Notes: generated by a model from the sequence alone, not told the origin. 64,000 nucleotides of DNA from Pelagibius sp048268885 (GCA_048268885.1 JBLWUP010000029.1:1-64000); one strand, 5' to 3'; counted from the stretch's first letter, positions 17,617-27,375 are shown. Program-made: numbers and translations.

Positions 17617-19518
17617 TCAGGCTGCCGACGGCTGCGAAGATCCCGCAGCGCGGCCCTTGGCCCGCTTCTTCACATGCCGCAGCAGGGCCATGACCGCGGC
17701 GGGTGTCACCCCCGGAATGCGCGAGGCCGCGCCCAGCGTGGCGGGCCGACTCATGGTTAACAGCTGCTGAATCTCCGTCGAGAGGCCACCGACCGCGCCA
17801 TAGTCCAGCTCGGCCGGCAGTTCCAGCGCCTCGTCCTTGCGGAAGGCGCGAATGTCGGCGTCCTGTCGCTCCATATAGCCCTGGTAGCGGCCCTCGATCT
17901 CGATCTGACGCGCCACCGCCGGCGCCAGGGCCCGCAGCTCCGGCCAGATCTCCGCCAGCCGGGCCAGGTCCAGGGCCGGGTAGCGCAGCAGATCGAAGGC
18001 GCTGCGCCGGACGCCGTCCCGGTTGATGGCAATCCCGGCCACCGCCAGGGCGTTTGGGGTTGCGGAGAGGGAGTCCGCCAGCGCCCGGCCCTCGGCCAGC
18101 GCCGCCATCCGCGTCTCGAAAGCCTCTCGCCGGGACGCGCCGATGCAGCCGAGCGCCAGGCCCCGCCCGGTCAGGCGCTGATCGGCGTTGTCGGCCCGCA
18201 GCCGCAGGCGGTATTCGGCGCGGCTGGTGAACATGCGGTACGGCTCGCTGACGCCCCGGGTTACCAGATCGTCGATCAGCACCCCGATGTATGCCTCGGC
18301 GCGGTCGATCACGAAAGGCGCCTCCGCCCCGCCGGCGCGCAGCGCGGCATTGAGGCCGGCGATGAGGCCCTGGGCCGCCGCTTCTTCGTAGCCGGTGGTC
18401 CCGTTGATCTGCCCCGCCAGAAACAGCCCCGGCAAACGCCGGGTTTCCAGCGACACCTTCAATTCGCGCGGATCGACATAGTCGTATTCGATCGCGTAGC
18501 CCGGCTGCAGCATGGTCGCGCGTTCCAGGCCCGGAATGGTCTTCAGCAGCTGCAGTTGGATCTCCTTGGGCAAGGAGGTCGAAATGCCGTTGGGATAGAC
18601 CGTCGGATCGTCGAGACCTTCCGGCTCCAGAAAGATCTGGTGCTGACCCCGCTCGGCGAAGCGCACCACTTTATCTTCGATGGAGGGGCAATAGCGCGGC
18701 CCGACGCCCTCGATCTGGCCGGAATAGAGCGGCGCCCGGTCCAGGTTCTCCCGGATCAGCGCGTGGCCCGCCTCCGTCGTGTAGGTAATGTGGCAGCAGA
18801 CCTGCGGCTGGGTGATCGCCGCCGTCAGGCTGGAAAAGGGTTCCGGCACCGCGTCGCCCGGCTGTTCGGTCAGCCCCGTATAATCGATGGTGCGCCCGTC
18901 GAGGCGCGGCGGGGTTCCGGTCTTCAGGGGGCCGAGGGCGAAACCGGCGCGCGCCAGGGTCGCGGCCAGGCCGAGCGCCGGCGCTTCGCCGACCCGGCCG
19001 GCGGGAATGCGTTCCTCGCCGATGTGAATGAGGCCGCGCAGAAAGGTCCCCGTCGTCAGCACCACCGCGCCGGCGTTCAAGGTCTCGCCCGCCGCCGTCA
19101 CGACGCCCCGGCACCGCCCGGCGTCATCCAGGACCAAGTCTTCGACCGCCGACTCGACGACGGTGAGGCCGGACTGCCCGGCGAGTTCCGCCTGCATGGC
19201 GTTGCGATAGAGCGCCCGGTCGGCCTGGGCCCGCGGCCCCCGCACCGCCGGCCCCTTGCTGGCGTTCAGCATGCGGAACTGAATCCCGGCGGCATCAGCC
19301 ACGCGGCCCATGACCCCGTCCAGGGCATCGATCTCGCGCACCAGATGGCCCTTGCCCAGACCACCGATCGCCGGATTGCAGGACATGACGCCGATGCTGT
19401 CGCGGCGATGGGTGACCAGGGCCGTGCGCGCGCCGAGACGCGCCGCGGCCGCGGCGGCTTCACAGCCCGCGTGTCCACCGCCGACGACGATCACATCGAA
19501 TTTCGTGGTCTCTGCCAT
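17617..19518 (-). CDS. mnmG: tRNA uridine-34 modification enzyme MnmG (GidA)
   Basis: The 633-residue FAD protein, with MnmE, installs (carboxymethyl)aminomethyl groups on tRNA wobble uridines. The dinucleotide-binding motif VVGGGHAGCEAAAAAARLG lies at the N terminus. It also contains CNPAIGGLGKGHLVREIDALDG with the catalytic Cys region, TGTFLRG, and a helical C-terminal domain. ATG 19518 has AAGGG about 8 bp upstream; a GTG 9 bp earlier is less likely. Confidence 0.97.
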   Translation of the reverse strand: MAETTKFDVIVVGGGHAGCEAAAAAARLGARTALVTHRRDSIGVMSCNPAIGGLGKGHLVREIDALDGVMGRVADAAGIQFRMLNASKGPAVRGPRAQADRALYRNAMQAELAGQSGLTVVESAVEDLVLDDAGRCRGVVTAAGETLNAGAVVLTTGTFLRGLIHIGEERIPAGRVGEAPALGLAATLARAGFALGPLKTGTPPRLDGRTIDYTGLTEQPGDAVPEPFSSLTAAITQPQVCCHITYTTEAGHALIRENLDRAPLYSGQIEGVGPRYCPSIEDKVVRFAERGQHQIFLEPEGLDDPTVYPNGISTSLPKEIQLQLLKTIPGLERATMLQPGYAIEYDYVDPRELKVSLETRRLPGLFLAGQINGTTGYEEAAAQGLIAGLNAALRAGGAEAPFVIDRAEAYIGVLIDDLVTRGVSEPYRMFTSRAEYRLRLRADNADQRLTGRGLALGCIGASRREAFETRMAALAEGRALADSLSATPNALAVAGIAINRDGVRRSAFDLLRYPALDLARLAEIWPELRALAPAVARQIEIEGRYQGYMERQDADIRAFRKDEALELPAELDYGAVGGLSTEIQQLLTMSRPATLGAASRIPGVTPAAVMALLRHVKKRAKGRAAGSSQPSAA

Positions 19519-19631
19519 TCTCGGCACCCTTGCGTTGCCGCGGGTTATAGCAAGCCGCGAGCCGCGATCAAGGTCCGATTGGACCTCGCGTCGGCGCCGC
19601 GCGGCGGGAAAAGGTTAATCGGCCTACACCA

Positions 19632-19647
19632 TGTTTCACGTGAAACA
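19632..19647. promoter_or_regulatory. parS site 2 (mnmE-mnmG intergenic)
   Basis: A second exact TGTTTCACGTGAAACA lies here and extends to an 18-bp palindrome (19631-19648). It is in the gap between mnmE and mnmG, 2.1 kb from the first site and about 12 kb from the proposed origin. A TAGTAG/CTACTA hairpin (19650-19667) is immediately adjacent and includes the mnmE stop codon. Confidence 0.95.
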
Positions 19648-19664
19648 TCTAGTAGGACCCCCTA

Positions 19665-21047
19665 CTACTTGCCGATACAGAAGTCCGCGAACACTATATC
19701 TAGTAGGTCTTCGACATCGACCCGTCCGGTCACGCGCCCCAAGGCCCGCAGCGCCAGGCGCAGCTCCTCGGCCACCAGTTCCGGCAACGCCGCCTCGCGA
19801 GCCCTTGCCACGGCATCACGGCATTCTTCCAAGGCCCGGCGATGGCGCAGGCGCGTGATGCCCGCCCCGCTTTCGCCGGAGCCCCCGCCGAAACTTTCGG
19901 CCGCCAGCGCCACCAGGCGTTCCAACACCCGGTCCAACCCTGCCCCCGTCGAGGCCGAGACCGTCAAAGGCTCCCAGTCACCGATCTCCTCGGCCAACGC
20001 CCTCACCGCCGCCGGCGCGCAAAGGTCCGCCTTGTTCAGCAACACCAGAGAGCGGGTATCGTGCAAGGCGGCGACACCGTCCAGCGCCGTGGTATCCGCC
20101 AAGGCCGCCTCGAGGTCGACCAGCAGCAGCTTGATGTCGGCCCGCTCCGCCCGCTCCCGTGCCCGGGCCATCCCGGCCCGTTCGATCGCGGCCTGCGGAT
20201 CATCCGCTTTCTCCAACGCCCGCAGACCCGCCGTATCGGCCAGGGTCACCGGAAAACCGCCGAGATCGAGGTGCACCTCCACGATATCGCGGGTCGTGCC
20301 CGCCGTCTCCGAAACAATGGCCACGTCGCGCTGCGCCAGGGCATTCAGCAGCGAGGACTTGCCCGCGTTGGGCGCGCCGAGAATCACCGCGGAATGCCCT
20401 TCGCGCAGGCGTTCGCCGCGGTGACGGTCGTCCAGGGCGGCGGCGATTTCCGACGCCACCGCTTCGGCCTGCGCCAGGGCCGCGGCACCCAGATCCTCCG
20501 GCAGCTCCTCTTCGACGAAGTCGATGGCGGCTTCGAAGTGCGCCAGCACCCGGGTCAGCCGCGCCGCCCAGTCCCCCGTCCGCCGCGCCAGGCCACCCTC
20601 CATCTGGCGCAGGGCCTGGCGGCGCTGCGCCTCGGTTTCCGCATCGATCAGGTCCGCCAGGCCCTCGACGGCGGTGAGGTCCAGCTTGCCGTTGTCGAAG
20701 GCACGCCGCGTGAACTCGCCGGGCTCGGCCGGACGCAGCCCCGGCAGCTGCGCCAGCGCCTCCAGCGCGGCGGCGACCACCGCGCGGCCGCCGTGCAGCT
20801 GCAACTCGCCCAGATCCTCGCCGGTGAAACTGCCCGGTCCGGGGAACCACAGCAGCAGGCCGTGATCGATGACGCTGCCGTCGTCCACGCTCCGCACCCG
20901 CCGCAGCGCGGCGCGGCGCGGCGCCGGCAGCGGCTCTCCGCCCAGGGCCCGCAGGGCCGCACCGGCCTCGGGGCCGGATATGCGGATGACCGCGACCCCC
21001 GCCCGGCCGGGAGCCGTCGAGGGGGCGAAGATGGTGTCGTCTGTCAT
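19665..21047 (-). CDS. mnmE: tRNA modification GTPase MnmE (TrmE)
   Basis: The 460-residue protein partners MnmG. The N-terminal folate-binding domain begins MTDDTIFAPSTAPGRAGVAVIRISG. The embedded G domain contains GAPNAGKSSLLNAL (P-loop) and the SETAGTTRD switch, with DTAGLR following. The C terminus is the conserved FADFCIGK. ATG 21047 is chosen from the conserved N terminus; an upstream extension is not family-like. Confidence 0.97.
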   Translation of the reverse strand: MTDDTIFAPSTAPGRAGVAVIRISGPEAGAALRALGGEPLPAPRRAALRRVRSVDDGSVIDHGLLLWFPGPGSFTGEDLGELQLHGGRAVVAAALEALAQLPGLRPAEPGEFTRRAFDNGKLDLTAVEGLADLIDAETEAQRRQALRQMEGGLARRTGDWAARLTRVLAHFEAAIDFVEEELPEDLGAAALAQAEAVASEIAAALDDRHRGERLREGHSAVILGAPNAGKSSLLNALAQRDVAIVSETAGTTRDIVEVHLDLGGFPVTLADTAGLRALEKADDPQAAIERAGMARARERAERADIKLLLVDLEAALADTTALDGVAALHDTRSLVLLNKADLCAPAAVRALAEEIGDWEPLTVSASTGAGLDRVLERLVALAAESFGGGSGESGAGITRLRHRRALEECRDAVARAREAALPELVAEELRLALRALGRVTGRVDVEDLLDIVFADFCIGK

Positions 21048-21141
21048 TGGTCTACTACCGGGGCCTACTTCTGGGGCCTGCGATTGGGGGGCCATTGGGA
21101 CTCGCCCTTGGCCTGCGGGCAATCGAAAGCGCCTAAGGGCC

Positions 21142-21543
21142 TCAGGCGCCCGGCGGCGTCTCGTCATCCGGGCGCAACATGAGCCGTTCGACCCGGCCGC
21201 CCTCTACCAGATGGGTCTGCAGGATCTCCTCGGCGTCCTCGATGCTGCGGTAGTGGTACCAGACGCCTTCGGGATAGATGACCATGACCGGTCCCAGCTC
21301 GCAGCGGTCAAGGCAGCCGGACTGATTGATCCGCAGGCCTTCGATGCCCAGCTCCTTCGCCCGCGCCTTCAGGTAGTTGCGCAGGCGCACAGCGCCCTTC
21401 TCCTTGCAGCAGCCGCGCTCGTGGCCGGGCGGGCGCTCGTTCATGCAGCAGAAGACGTGGCAACGGAAATAGGGCGCCGGATCACCGTCAGCCGCCTGCC
21501 CGGGGTCCTCACGCAACTTGCCCTCGTCCAGGGTATCCGTCAT
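21142..21543 (-). CDS. Thioredoxin-like [2Fe-2S] ferredoxin domain protein
   Basis: The 133-residue protein has the thioredoxin-like 2Fe-2S arrangement: CHVFCC in the first half and GCLDRCELGPVMVIYPEGVWY in the second. The four-Cys set should bind a [2Fe-2S] cluster for electron transfer. An additional RGCC between them is usual in this small (2Fe-2S) ferredoxin family. It follows the DUF6489 gene by 3 bp, so they are co-transcribed. Confidence 0.88.
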   Translation of the reverse strand: MTDTLDEGKLREDPGQAADGDPAPYFRCHVFCCMNERPPGHERGCCKEKGAVRLRNYLKARAKELGIEGLRINQSGCLDRCELGPVMVIYPEGVWYHYRSIEDAEEILQTHLVEGGRVERLMLRPDDETPPGA

Positions 21544-21546
21544 AAG

Positions 21547-21804
21547 CTATTGTTTTTCCTCTGTTTTTCCAGACGTGCCGCTGGACATCTGCGACCAGAA
21601 GGCCTTCTGCAGCTGCTCCCAGCCCTGCAGACCGGCCGGCAGCCAGGTCTTGAACAGCTGCTCCGGCTCCATGGCCTGCATGTTCGCCATCATGTGCTTT
21701 TGCAGTTCCGCCATAAGGGCTTCCTGCATCGGCCCCACATCCGGCAGGCCGAGAAAGGCGCGCGCCTCTTCCGGCGTGCAGTCGATATCCACCTTGATCT
21801 TCAT
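21547..21804 (-). CDS. DUF6489-type small protein
   Basis: The 85-residue soluble protein begins MKIKVDIDCTPEEARAFLGLPDV and has a Met-rich amphipathic helix (MANMQAMEPEQLFKTW) and a Gly/Ser/Thr tail. It resembles the conserved alphaproteobacterial DUF6489 family, of unknown function. The name is from memory. It forms a two-gene unit with the ferredoxin gene downstream. Confidence 0.75.
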   Translation of the reverse strand: MKIKVDIDCTPEEARAFLGLPDVGPMQEALMAELQKHMMANMQAMEPEQLFKTWLPAGLQGWEQLQKAFWSQMSSGTSGKTEEKQ

Positions 21805-22077
21805 CGCCGCTGCCCTTCCCTGCAGAGAATGCCCGCGAACGGTCGGCCCTAGGCGACGGTCCTAGGCTGCGTCCGAAAGCCACATATCCATTCAGCATTT
21901 ATGGTTGAGCCAACAAGGACCTACGGCCCATATAGGAAGCCCGAGATTACATGTCAGCAACAGGCTGCCGCAATCCCCCTGCCACGAGCCTCATGTCCTG
22001 CTCCAGAGGCATGCTCCCGGGGACGGCAGTTTTAGCGGCAGCGTCTCACTGCGCGCAGCAAGAGGATCGAGCCCTTC

Positions 22078-24195
22078 ATGGCCGAGGCCGACGCCCCCCA
22101 GACTCCTGACTTGATCGGCAACCAACTGGGGGCGGAGACCAGCCCCTATCTGCTGCAGCATCGCGACAACCCGGTCGCCTGGCGGGCCTGGGGCGAAGCC
22201 GCCTTTGCCGAAGCGCGCGCCGACAACAAGCCGGTGCTGCTCTCGGTCGGTTACGCCGCCTGCCATTGGTGCCACGTGATGGCACATGAATGCTTCGAGA
22301 ATCCGGCCATCGCCGAGGTGATGAACCGACTTTACGTTAATATCAAGGTCGACCGCGAAGAACGGCCGGACGTGGACAGCATCTACCAGTCCGCCCTGGC
22401 ACTGCTCGGCGAGCACGGCGGCTGGCCGCTGACCATGTTCCTGACGCCGCAGGGCGAGCCCTTCTGGGGTGGCACCTACTTTCCGCCGGAACCGCGCTAT
22501 GGCCGGCCCGGCTTTCCGCAGGTCTTAAGCGCGGTCGCGGAGATCTACGCCAACGACAAGGAGCGGATCGACAAGAACACCACGGCCCTGAAGGACGCGC
22601 TCGGCAAGCTGTCGCAGAACCAGCGCGGCGACGCCATTCCCCTGGGCGCCATCGACCAGGTCGCCGAACGCCTGCTCGGCGAAATCGACCAGGCCAACGG
22701 CGGCATCGGCAGCGCGCCCAAGTTTCCGCAGCCCAGCATCCTGAAACTGCTGTGGCGCGCCTGGAAGCGCGGCGGCGATGACGCCCTGCGGGCCGCCGTG
22801 GAACTGACCATGACCAAGATGGCCCAGGGCGGCATCTACGATCACCTGGGCGGCGGCTTCGCGCGCTACGCGGTCGACGCCTACTGGCTGGTGCCGCACT
22901 TCGAGAAGATGCTGTACGACAACGCCCAGCTGCTCGAGGTGCTGACCTGGCTGTGGCAGGACACGCGCAATCCCCTCTACGAGCAGCGGGCGCGCGAGAC
23001 CGTCGCCTGGGTCCTGCGCGAGATGATTGCCGACGCCGACGGCAGCGGCGCCCGGCCGGCGGGCGCTTTCGCCGCCACCCTCGACGCCGACAGCGAGGGC
23101 GAGGAAGGCAAGTTCTACGTCTGGTCGGCGGCGGAGATCGACGCCCTGCTCGGCCCGGACGCGACCCTTTTCATGCAGCACTACGACGTGCGCCCCGGCG
23201 GCAACTGGGAAGGCAAGACCATCCTCAACCGTTCGGCCACCCCGCAGCCGGCCGATGCGGCGACCGAAGCCAAGCTCGCCGCCTGCCGCGAGAAGCTGCT
23301 GACCGTGCGGAACAAGCGGGTCTGGCCGGGCTGGGACGACAAGGTGCTGGCCGACTGGAACGGCCTGATGATCGCCGCCCTGGCCGACGCCGCGCCGGTC
23401 TTCGGGGAGCCGACCTGGCTCGACGCCGCGGAGAACGCTTTCGCCTTCGTCGTCAAGGAGATGACGCGTGACCGTCGCCTGTTCCACGCCTGGCGTCACG
23501 GCCAGCTGAAGCACCCGGCGACCCTCGACGACTACGCCAATATGGCCACCGCCGCGCTCGCGCTCTTCGAGGCGACCGGCAAGAGCGACTACCTGGCGCA
23601 GGCCGAAGCCTGGGTTGCCGCCCTGGACCGGCACTACTGGGATGCGGAAAGCGGCGGCTATTTCTTCACCGCCGACGACACGCCCGACCTCATCCTGCGC
23701 ACCAAGACCGCCGCCGACAATGCCACGCCTTCCGGCAACGGCATGATCCTGGCGGTGCTGGCGCGGCTCTTTTACCTGACCGGCAGGCCCGCCTACCGTG
23801 AGCGCGCCGACGCCCTGGTCGCCGCCTTCTCCGGCGAGCTGACGCGCAACTTCTTTCCCCTCACCTCCCTGCTCAACGGCGCCGAGCTGTTGGAGCGCGC
23901 GGTGCAGGTCGTGATCGTCGGCACGCGCGGCGAAGCTGAAACAGATGCCCTGATCGGCGCCGTGACCGCCCTCTGCCTGCCGAACCGGGTGCTGCAGGTG
24001 ATCGGCCCCGGCGAAGACCTGCCGCCGGATCATCCCGCCGCCGGTAAGGGCCAGGTCGACGGCCCCGACAACAGCCCAAGGGCAACCGCCTACGTCTGTC
24101 ACGGCCCGAGCTGTTCCCTGCCGATCACCGAAGCCGCGGCGCTCACCGAGGCGCTCGCGGGCGGGGCACGCGCAGCCGGGGCCCGCCCGACATGA
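22078..24195 (+). CDS. Thioredoxin-domain protein of the YyaL/SSP411 (DUF255) family
   Basis: The 705-residue cytosolic protein starts with a DUF255 thioredoxin-like domain (NQLGAETSPYLLQHRDNPVAWRAWG, then ACHWCHVM with a CxxC pair and GGWPLTMFLTPQGEPFWGGTYFPP). An alpha/alpha-toroid related to N-acylglucosamine 2-epimerases follows and contains HFEKMLYDNAQLL. Function is poorly known in bacteria. AGAGGA precedes the start. The stop overlaps the next gene's ATG (ATGA). Confidence 0.92.
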   Translation: MAEADAPQTPDLIGNQLGAETSPYLLQHRDNPVAWRAWGEAAFAEARADNKPVLLSVGYAACHWCHVMAHECFENPAIAEVMNRLYVNIKVDREERPDVDSIYQSALALLGEHGGWPLTMFLTPQGEPFWGGTYFPPEPRYGRPGFPQVLSAVAEIYANDKERIDKNTTALKDALGKLSQNQRGDAIPLGAIDQVAERLLGEIDQANGGIGSAPKFPQPSILKLLWRAWKRGGDDALRAAVELTMTKMAQGGIYDHLGGGFARYAVDAYWLVPHFEKMLYDNAQLLEVLTWLWQDTRNPLYEQRARETVAWVLREMIADADGSGARPAGAFAATLDADSEGEEGKFYVWSAAEIDALLGPDATLFMQHYDVRPGGNWEGKTILNRSATPQPADAATEAKLAACREKLLTVRNKRVWPGWDDKVLADWNGLMIAALADAAPVFGEPTWLDAAENAFAFVVKEMTRDRRLFHAWRHGQLKHPATLDDYANMATAALALFEATGKSDYLAQAEAWVAALDRHYWDAESGGYFFTADDTPDLILRTKTAADNATPSGNGMILAVLARLFYLTGRPAYRERADALVAAFSGELTRNFFPLTSLLNGAELLERAVQVVIVGTRGEAETDALIGAVTALCLPNRVLQVIGPGEDLPPDHPAAGKGQVDGPDNSPRATAYVCHGPSCSLPITEAAALTEALAGGARAAGARPT

Positions 24196-24668
24196 CGCGT
24201 CAGCGCCTGACCGTGGAGACCGACAGCGGCGCGGTGACCGTCACCGAAGACGACGGCGCCATCGTCGCGGTCACCTGGGGCGGCGATCACCGCGATGACT
24301 CGCCGCTGCTGCAGGAGGCCGCGCGCCAGCTGCGCGACTATTTCGCCGGCACGCGCCGGGACTTCGATCTGCCGCTGAACCCTCAAGGGACCGACTTCCA
24401 ACAGGCGGTCTGGCGCGAGATGCTCGCCATTCCCTACGGCCGGACCAGGTCCTACGGCGACCTGGCGCAAGCGACCGGCGGCATCGCGCGGGCCGTCGGC
24501 ACCGCCTGCGGCGCCAACCCGATCCCCATCTTCATTCCCTGTCACCGGGTGCTGGCCGCCGACCGACAGCTCGGCGGTTTTTCCGGCGGCAAGGGAGCGG
24601 AGACCAAGGCCCTCCTGCTTACGCTCGAAGGCGCCTGGCCGGTCCAGCACAGCCTCTTGCTCGACTAG
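24192..24668 (+). CDS. ogt: Methylated-DNA-protein cysteine methyltransferase
   Basis: The 158-residue suicide repair protein removes O6-alkyl groups from guanine. PCHRVLA contains the acceptor Cys, and GRTRSYGDLA with the helix-turn-helix lies upstream of it. LGGFSGGKGAETKALLLTLEG closes the active site region. It has the short N-terminal domain of Ogt rather than Ada. It is translationally coupled to the DUF255 gene. Confidence 0.93.
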   Translation: MTRQRLTVETDSGAVTVTEDDGAIVAVTWGGDHRDDSPLLQEAARQLRDYFAGTRRDFDLPLNPQGTDFQQAVWREMLAIPYGRTRSYGDLAQATGGIARAVGTACGANPIPIFIPCHRVLAADRQLGGFSGGKGAETKALLLTLEGAWPVQHSLLLD

Positions 24669-24805
24669 CGCGCGACCGGGCGAGGACCACGCGACAAGCT
24701 GCATCGCGCGCCGCTTTCAGATAAGCTGGCGGCAAAACACACGAGAGGCCGCGGACAGCGGCACCATCAGGATGCAAAGCAAACTCAAAGAAGGGGGCAA
24801 AGCTC

Positions 24806-25498
24806 ATGGGTGAACTCACCATCCCAGTGCAGGACGGCAACTTCTCGGCCTACGTGGCGCTGCCCAAGGTGACGCCGGCGCCGGGCATCGTTGTCGCCCA
24901 GGAAATTTTCGGCGTCAATCAGGTCATGCGCGACACCTGCGACTGGCTGGCCGGCGAAGGCTTCGTCGCCGTCTGTCCGGATCTCTTCTGGCGCATCGAA
25001 CCGGGCATCGACATCACCGACCAGACCAAGGCGGAATGGGACCGCGCCTTCGAGCTCTTCGGGCTCTTCGACGTCGACAAGGGCATCGACGACATGAAGG
25101 CGACGCTCGCCGCGCTGCGCGGCCACGACGCCTGCAACGGCAAGGCCGGCTCCGTCGGCTACTGCCTGGGCGGCAAGATCGCCTTCCTCATGGCGACGCG
25201 CTCCGACGCCGACGCCAACGTCGGCTACTACGGCGTCGGGCTCGGCGACCTGCTGGGCGAAGCCGGCAATATCTCCAAGCCGCTGATGCTGCACATCGCC
25301 GAGAAGGACGCTTTCTCTTCGGCCGAGGAAATCGCGAAAGTAAAGGACGGCCTCGCCGGCAACGCGCAGGCCACCGTCCATGTCTATGAAGGCCAGGACC
25401 ACGCCTTCGCGCGGCCCGGCGGCGAACACTACAACGAAGCGGCGGCGAAACTCGCCAACGGCCGCACAATCGATTTCTTCAGGGAGCATCTCGCATAA
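24806..25498 (+). CDS. Dienelactone hydrolase family protein
   Basis: This 230-residue alpha/beta hydrolase carries the Cys-Asp-His triad of dienelactone hydrolase: Cys120 in VGYCLGGK, Asp168 in EKDAF and His199 in GQDHAF. The N terminus (QDGNFSAYVALP) matches carboxymethylenebutenolidase. No aromatic-degradation cluster is nearby, so the physiological substrate is uncertain. The stop overlaps the quinone oxidoreductase start. Confidence 0.92.
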   Translation: MGELTIPVQDGNFSAYVALPKVTPAPGIVVAQEIFGVNQVMRDTCDWLAGEGFVAVCPDLFWRIEPGIDITDQTKAEWDRAFELFGLFDVDKGIDDMKATLAALRGHDACNGKAGSVGYCLGGKIAFLMATRSDADANVGYYGVGLGDLLGEAGNISKPLMLHIAEKDAFSSAEEIAKVKDGLAGNAQATVHVYEGQDHAFARPGGEHYNEAAAKLANGRTIDFFREHLA

Positions 25499-26472
25499 TG
25501 GTCAAGGCAATCCGCATTCACGAACCCGGCGGCCCGGAAGTTCTGAAGTACGAAGACGTCGAGGTGCCGGCACCGGGCGCCGGCGAGGTCCTCCTGAAAC
25601 AGAACGCCTGCGGTCTGAACTACATCGACGTCTACCACCGCATGGGTGTCTATCCGCTGGACTATCCGGCGACCATCGGCATGGAGGGCATGGGCGTGGT
25701 CGAAGCGGTGGGTGACGGCGTCGACGCCTTCAAGCCCGGCGACCGCGTCGCCTATGCCGACATGCCGCCGGGCGCCTACGCCGAGGCGCGCGTGATGCCG
25801 TGGCACCGCCTGGTGAAGCTGCCCGACGCCATCGACGACCGGACCGCCGCGGCGATGATGCTGCAGGGCATGACCGTGGAGTATCTCATCCGCCGCACCT
25901 TCAAGGTGTCGAAGGGCGACACGGTGCTGTTCCACGCCGCGGCCGGCGGCGTCGGCCTCATCGCCTGCCAGTGGCTGAACCACATCGGCGCGACGGTGAT
26001 CGGCACGGTGGGCTCGGACGAAAAAGCCGAACTCGCCAAGGCGCACGGCTGCCACCACACCATCAACTACCGCAGCGAAAACTTCGTCGAACGGGTGAAG
26101 GAACTGACCGACGGCAAGGGCGTGCCTGTCGTTTATGACTCCGTCGGCAAGGACACCTTCGACGGCTCGCTCGACTGCCTGAAGCCGCGCGGCATGATGG
26201 TGCTGTTCGGCGCCGCTTCCGGGCCGGCGCCCTCCATCGATCCGAACGTGCTGAACAAGAAAGGCTGCCTCTACCTCACGCGCCCCAGCCTGATGGTCTA
26301 CAACAAGGAGCGCGCGGAACTGGAAGCCTGCGCCGGCGCCCTCTTTGACGTGGTGACCTCGGGCAAGGTGAAGATCGAGGTGAATCAGACCTACCCCTTG
26401 AGCGAGACGGCGCAGGCGCATCGCGACCTCGAAGCGCGCAAGACCACCGGCTCCACCGTGTTGTTGCCGTAG
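25498..26472 (+). CDS. qor: Quinone oxidoreductase (zinc-independent MDR family)
   Basis: The 324-residue NADPH:quinone reductase of the medium-chain dehydrogenase superfamily lacks the zinc ligands. Characteristic stretches are GLNYIDVYHRMGVYP, GMEGMGVV, and the cofactor loop AAAGGVGLIACQW. It ends with SETAQAHRDLEARKTTGSTVLLP. It is co-transcribed with the dienelactone hydrolase gene and probably acts in detoxification of quinones or other electrophiles. Confidence 0.94.
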   Translation: MVKAIRIHEPGGPEVLKYEDVEVPAPGAGEVLLKQNACGLNYIDVYHRMGVYPLDYPATIGMEGMGVVEAVGDGVDAFKPGDRVAYADMPPGAYAEARVMPWHRLVKLPDAIDDRTAAAMMLQGMTVEYLIRRTFKVSKGDTVLFHAAAGGVGLIACQWLNHIGATVIGTVGSDEKAELAKAHGCHHTINYRSENFVERVKELTDGKGVPVVYDSVGKDTFDGSLDCLKPRGMMVLFGAASGPAPSIDPNVLNKKGCLYLTRPSLMVYNKERAELEACAGALFDVVTSGKVKIEVNQTYPLSETAQAHRDLEARKTTGSTVLLP

Positions 26473-26495
26473 ATGAAGCCGATGGCTGAGTCCGC

Positions 26496-27011
26496 ATGTC
26501 TGTCGACGCACCTAAGCTAAAGGACCTGATTGATCGCGAGCTTGACCGGCTCTCCGACATGAGGGTTATGGCGAACATCCGAAGTCTGCTTGTTGAGCCT
26601 AGGGTGATCTTGCGCGATTGGGACTACGGAAAGCCCGGGGAGCAATATCCGTGCTGGGAGGTCTTCAACGACGATCCGGCGAACTCAGCCACGGGCATCG
26701 TTTATTGTGAGAGCGGCTTTGGGCCCGAAACACCGTGGGGCTTGGTCTGGTTGAGCGGAGATAACATGTCCATGGGTCAGGATTCGGGATGGTTTCCGAC
26801 CTTTCTGGACGCCTACTTTGAATCCTTTGCACCAACGGTACTTCCGATATGGCGAATCTTTCGAACTGAGACTCCTGGCAAACCATTTCCAATAACCGAC
26901 GAGGGTGATTGGAACGACAGGTGGGAACAGGTAGCGGACCTCAGGAAGACTGAACCCGGCTCTAGGTTCCACGTGCATCACACTGTCCCTTATGGAAGCG
27001 CGCCTGCTTGA
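26496..27011 (+). CDS. Hypothetical protein
   Basis: The 171-residue product is Trp- and Asp-rich (RDWDYGKPGEQYPCWEVF, WGLVWLSGDNMSMGQDSGWFPTFLDAYFE). I do not recognise the family. Base composition is visibly lower in GC and less codon-biased than the neighbours, suggesting recent acquisition. No signal peptide or membrane segment is present. It lies 23 bp after qor and 32 bp before the DUF1330 gene. Confidence 0.6.
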   Translation: MSVDAPKLKDLIDRELDRLSDMRVMANIRSLLVEPRVILRDWDYGKPGEQYPCWEVFNDDPANSATGIVYCESGFGPETPWGLVWLSGDNMSMGQDSGWFPTFLDAYFESFAPTVLPIWRIFRTETPGKPFPITDEGDWNDRWEQVADLRKTEPGSRFHVHHTVPYGSAPA

Positions 27012-27043
27012 TCGCTTCCGCAAACAAGAAGAAAGGGGAAACA

Positions 27044-27352
27044 ATGGCCAAGGGGTACTGGGTTGCGCGCGTCGATATCAACGACGAAGAGGCTTACAAG
27101 AAATACGTCGCGGCCAACGCCGAAGCGTTCCGCGAATACGGCGCGCGCTTCATCGTGCGCGCGGGACAATTCGAAACCGTGGAAGGCACGTCGCGCAACC
27201 GCAACGTCGTCATCGAGTTTCCCAGCTACGACGCGGCACTCGCCTGCTACCGCTCACCGGCTTACAAGAAGGCGATGGCATTTCGCCGAGATGCCTCGGA
27301 AGCCGACTTGGTGATCGTCGAAGGCTACGACGGCCCGCAGCCCGGCGACTGA
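27044..27352 (+). CDS. DUF1330 domain protein
   Basis: The 102-residue dimeric alpha/beta-barrel type protein begins MAKGYWVARVDINDEEAYKKYV. It has the DUF1330 features FIVRAGQFETVEG, NVVIEFPSYDAALACY and a C-terminal VEGYDG. The biochemical role is unknown. GAAAGGGGA precedes the ATG at good spacing. It is convergent with rho and shares a terminator. Confidence 0.9.
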   Translation: MAKGYWVARVDINDEEAYKKYVAANAEAFREYGARFIVRAGQFETVEGTSRNRNVVIEFPSYDAALACYRSPAYKKAMAFRRDASEADLVIVEGYDGPQPGD

Positions 27353-27375
27353 TCCGCCGATTGCACCAACAGGAC

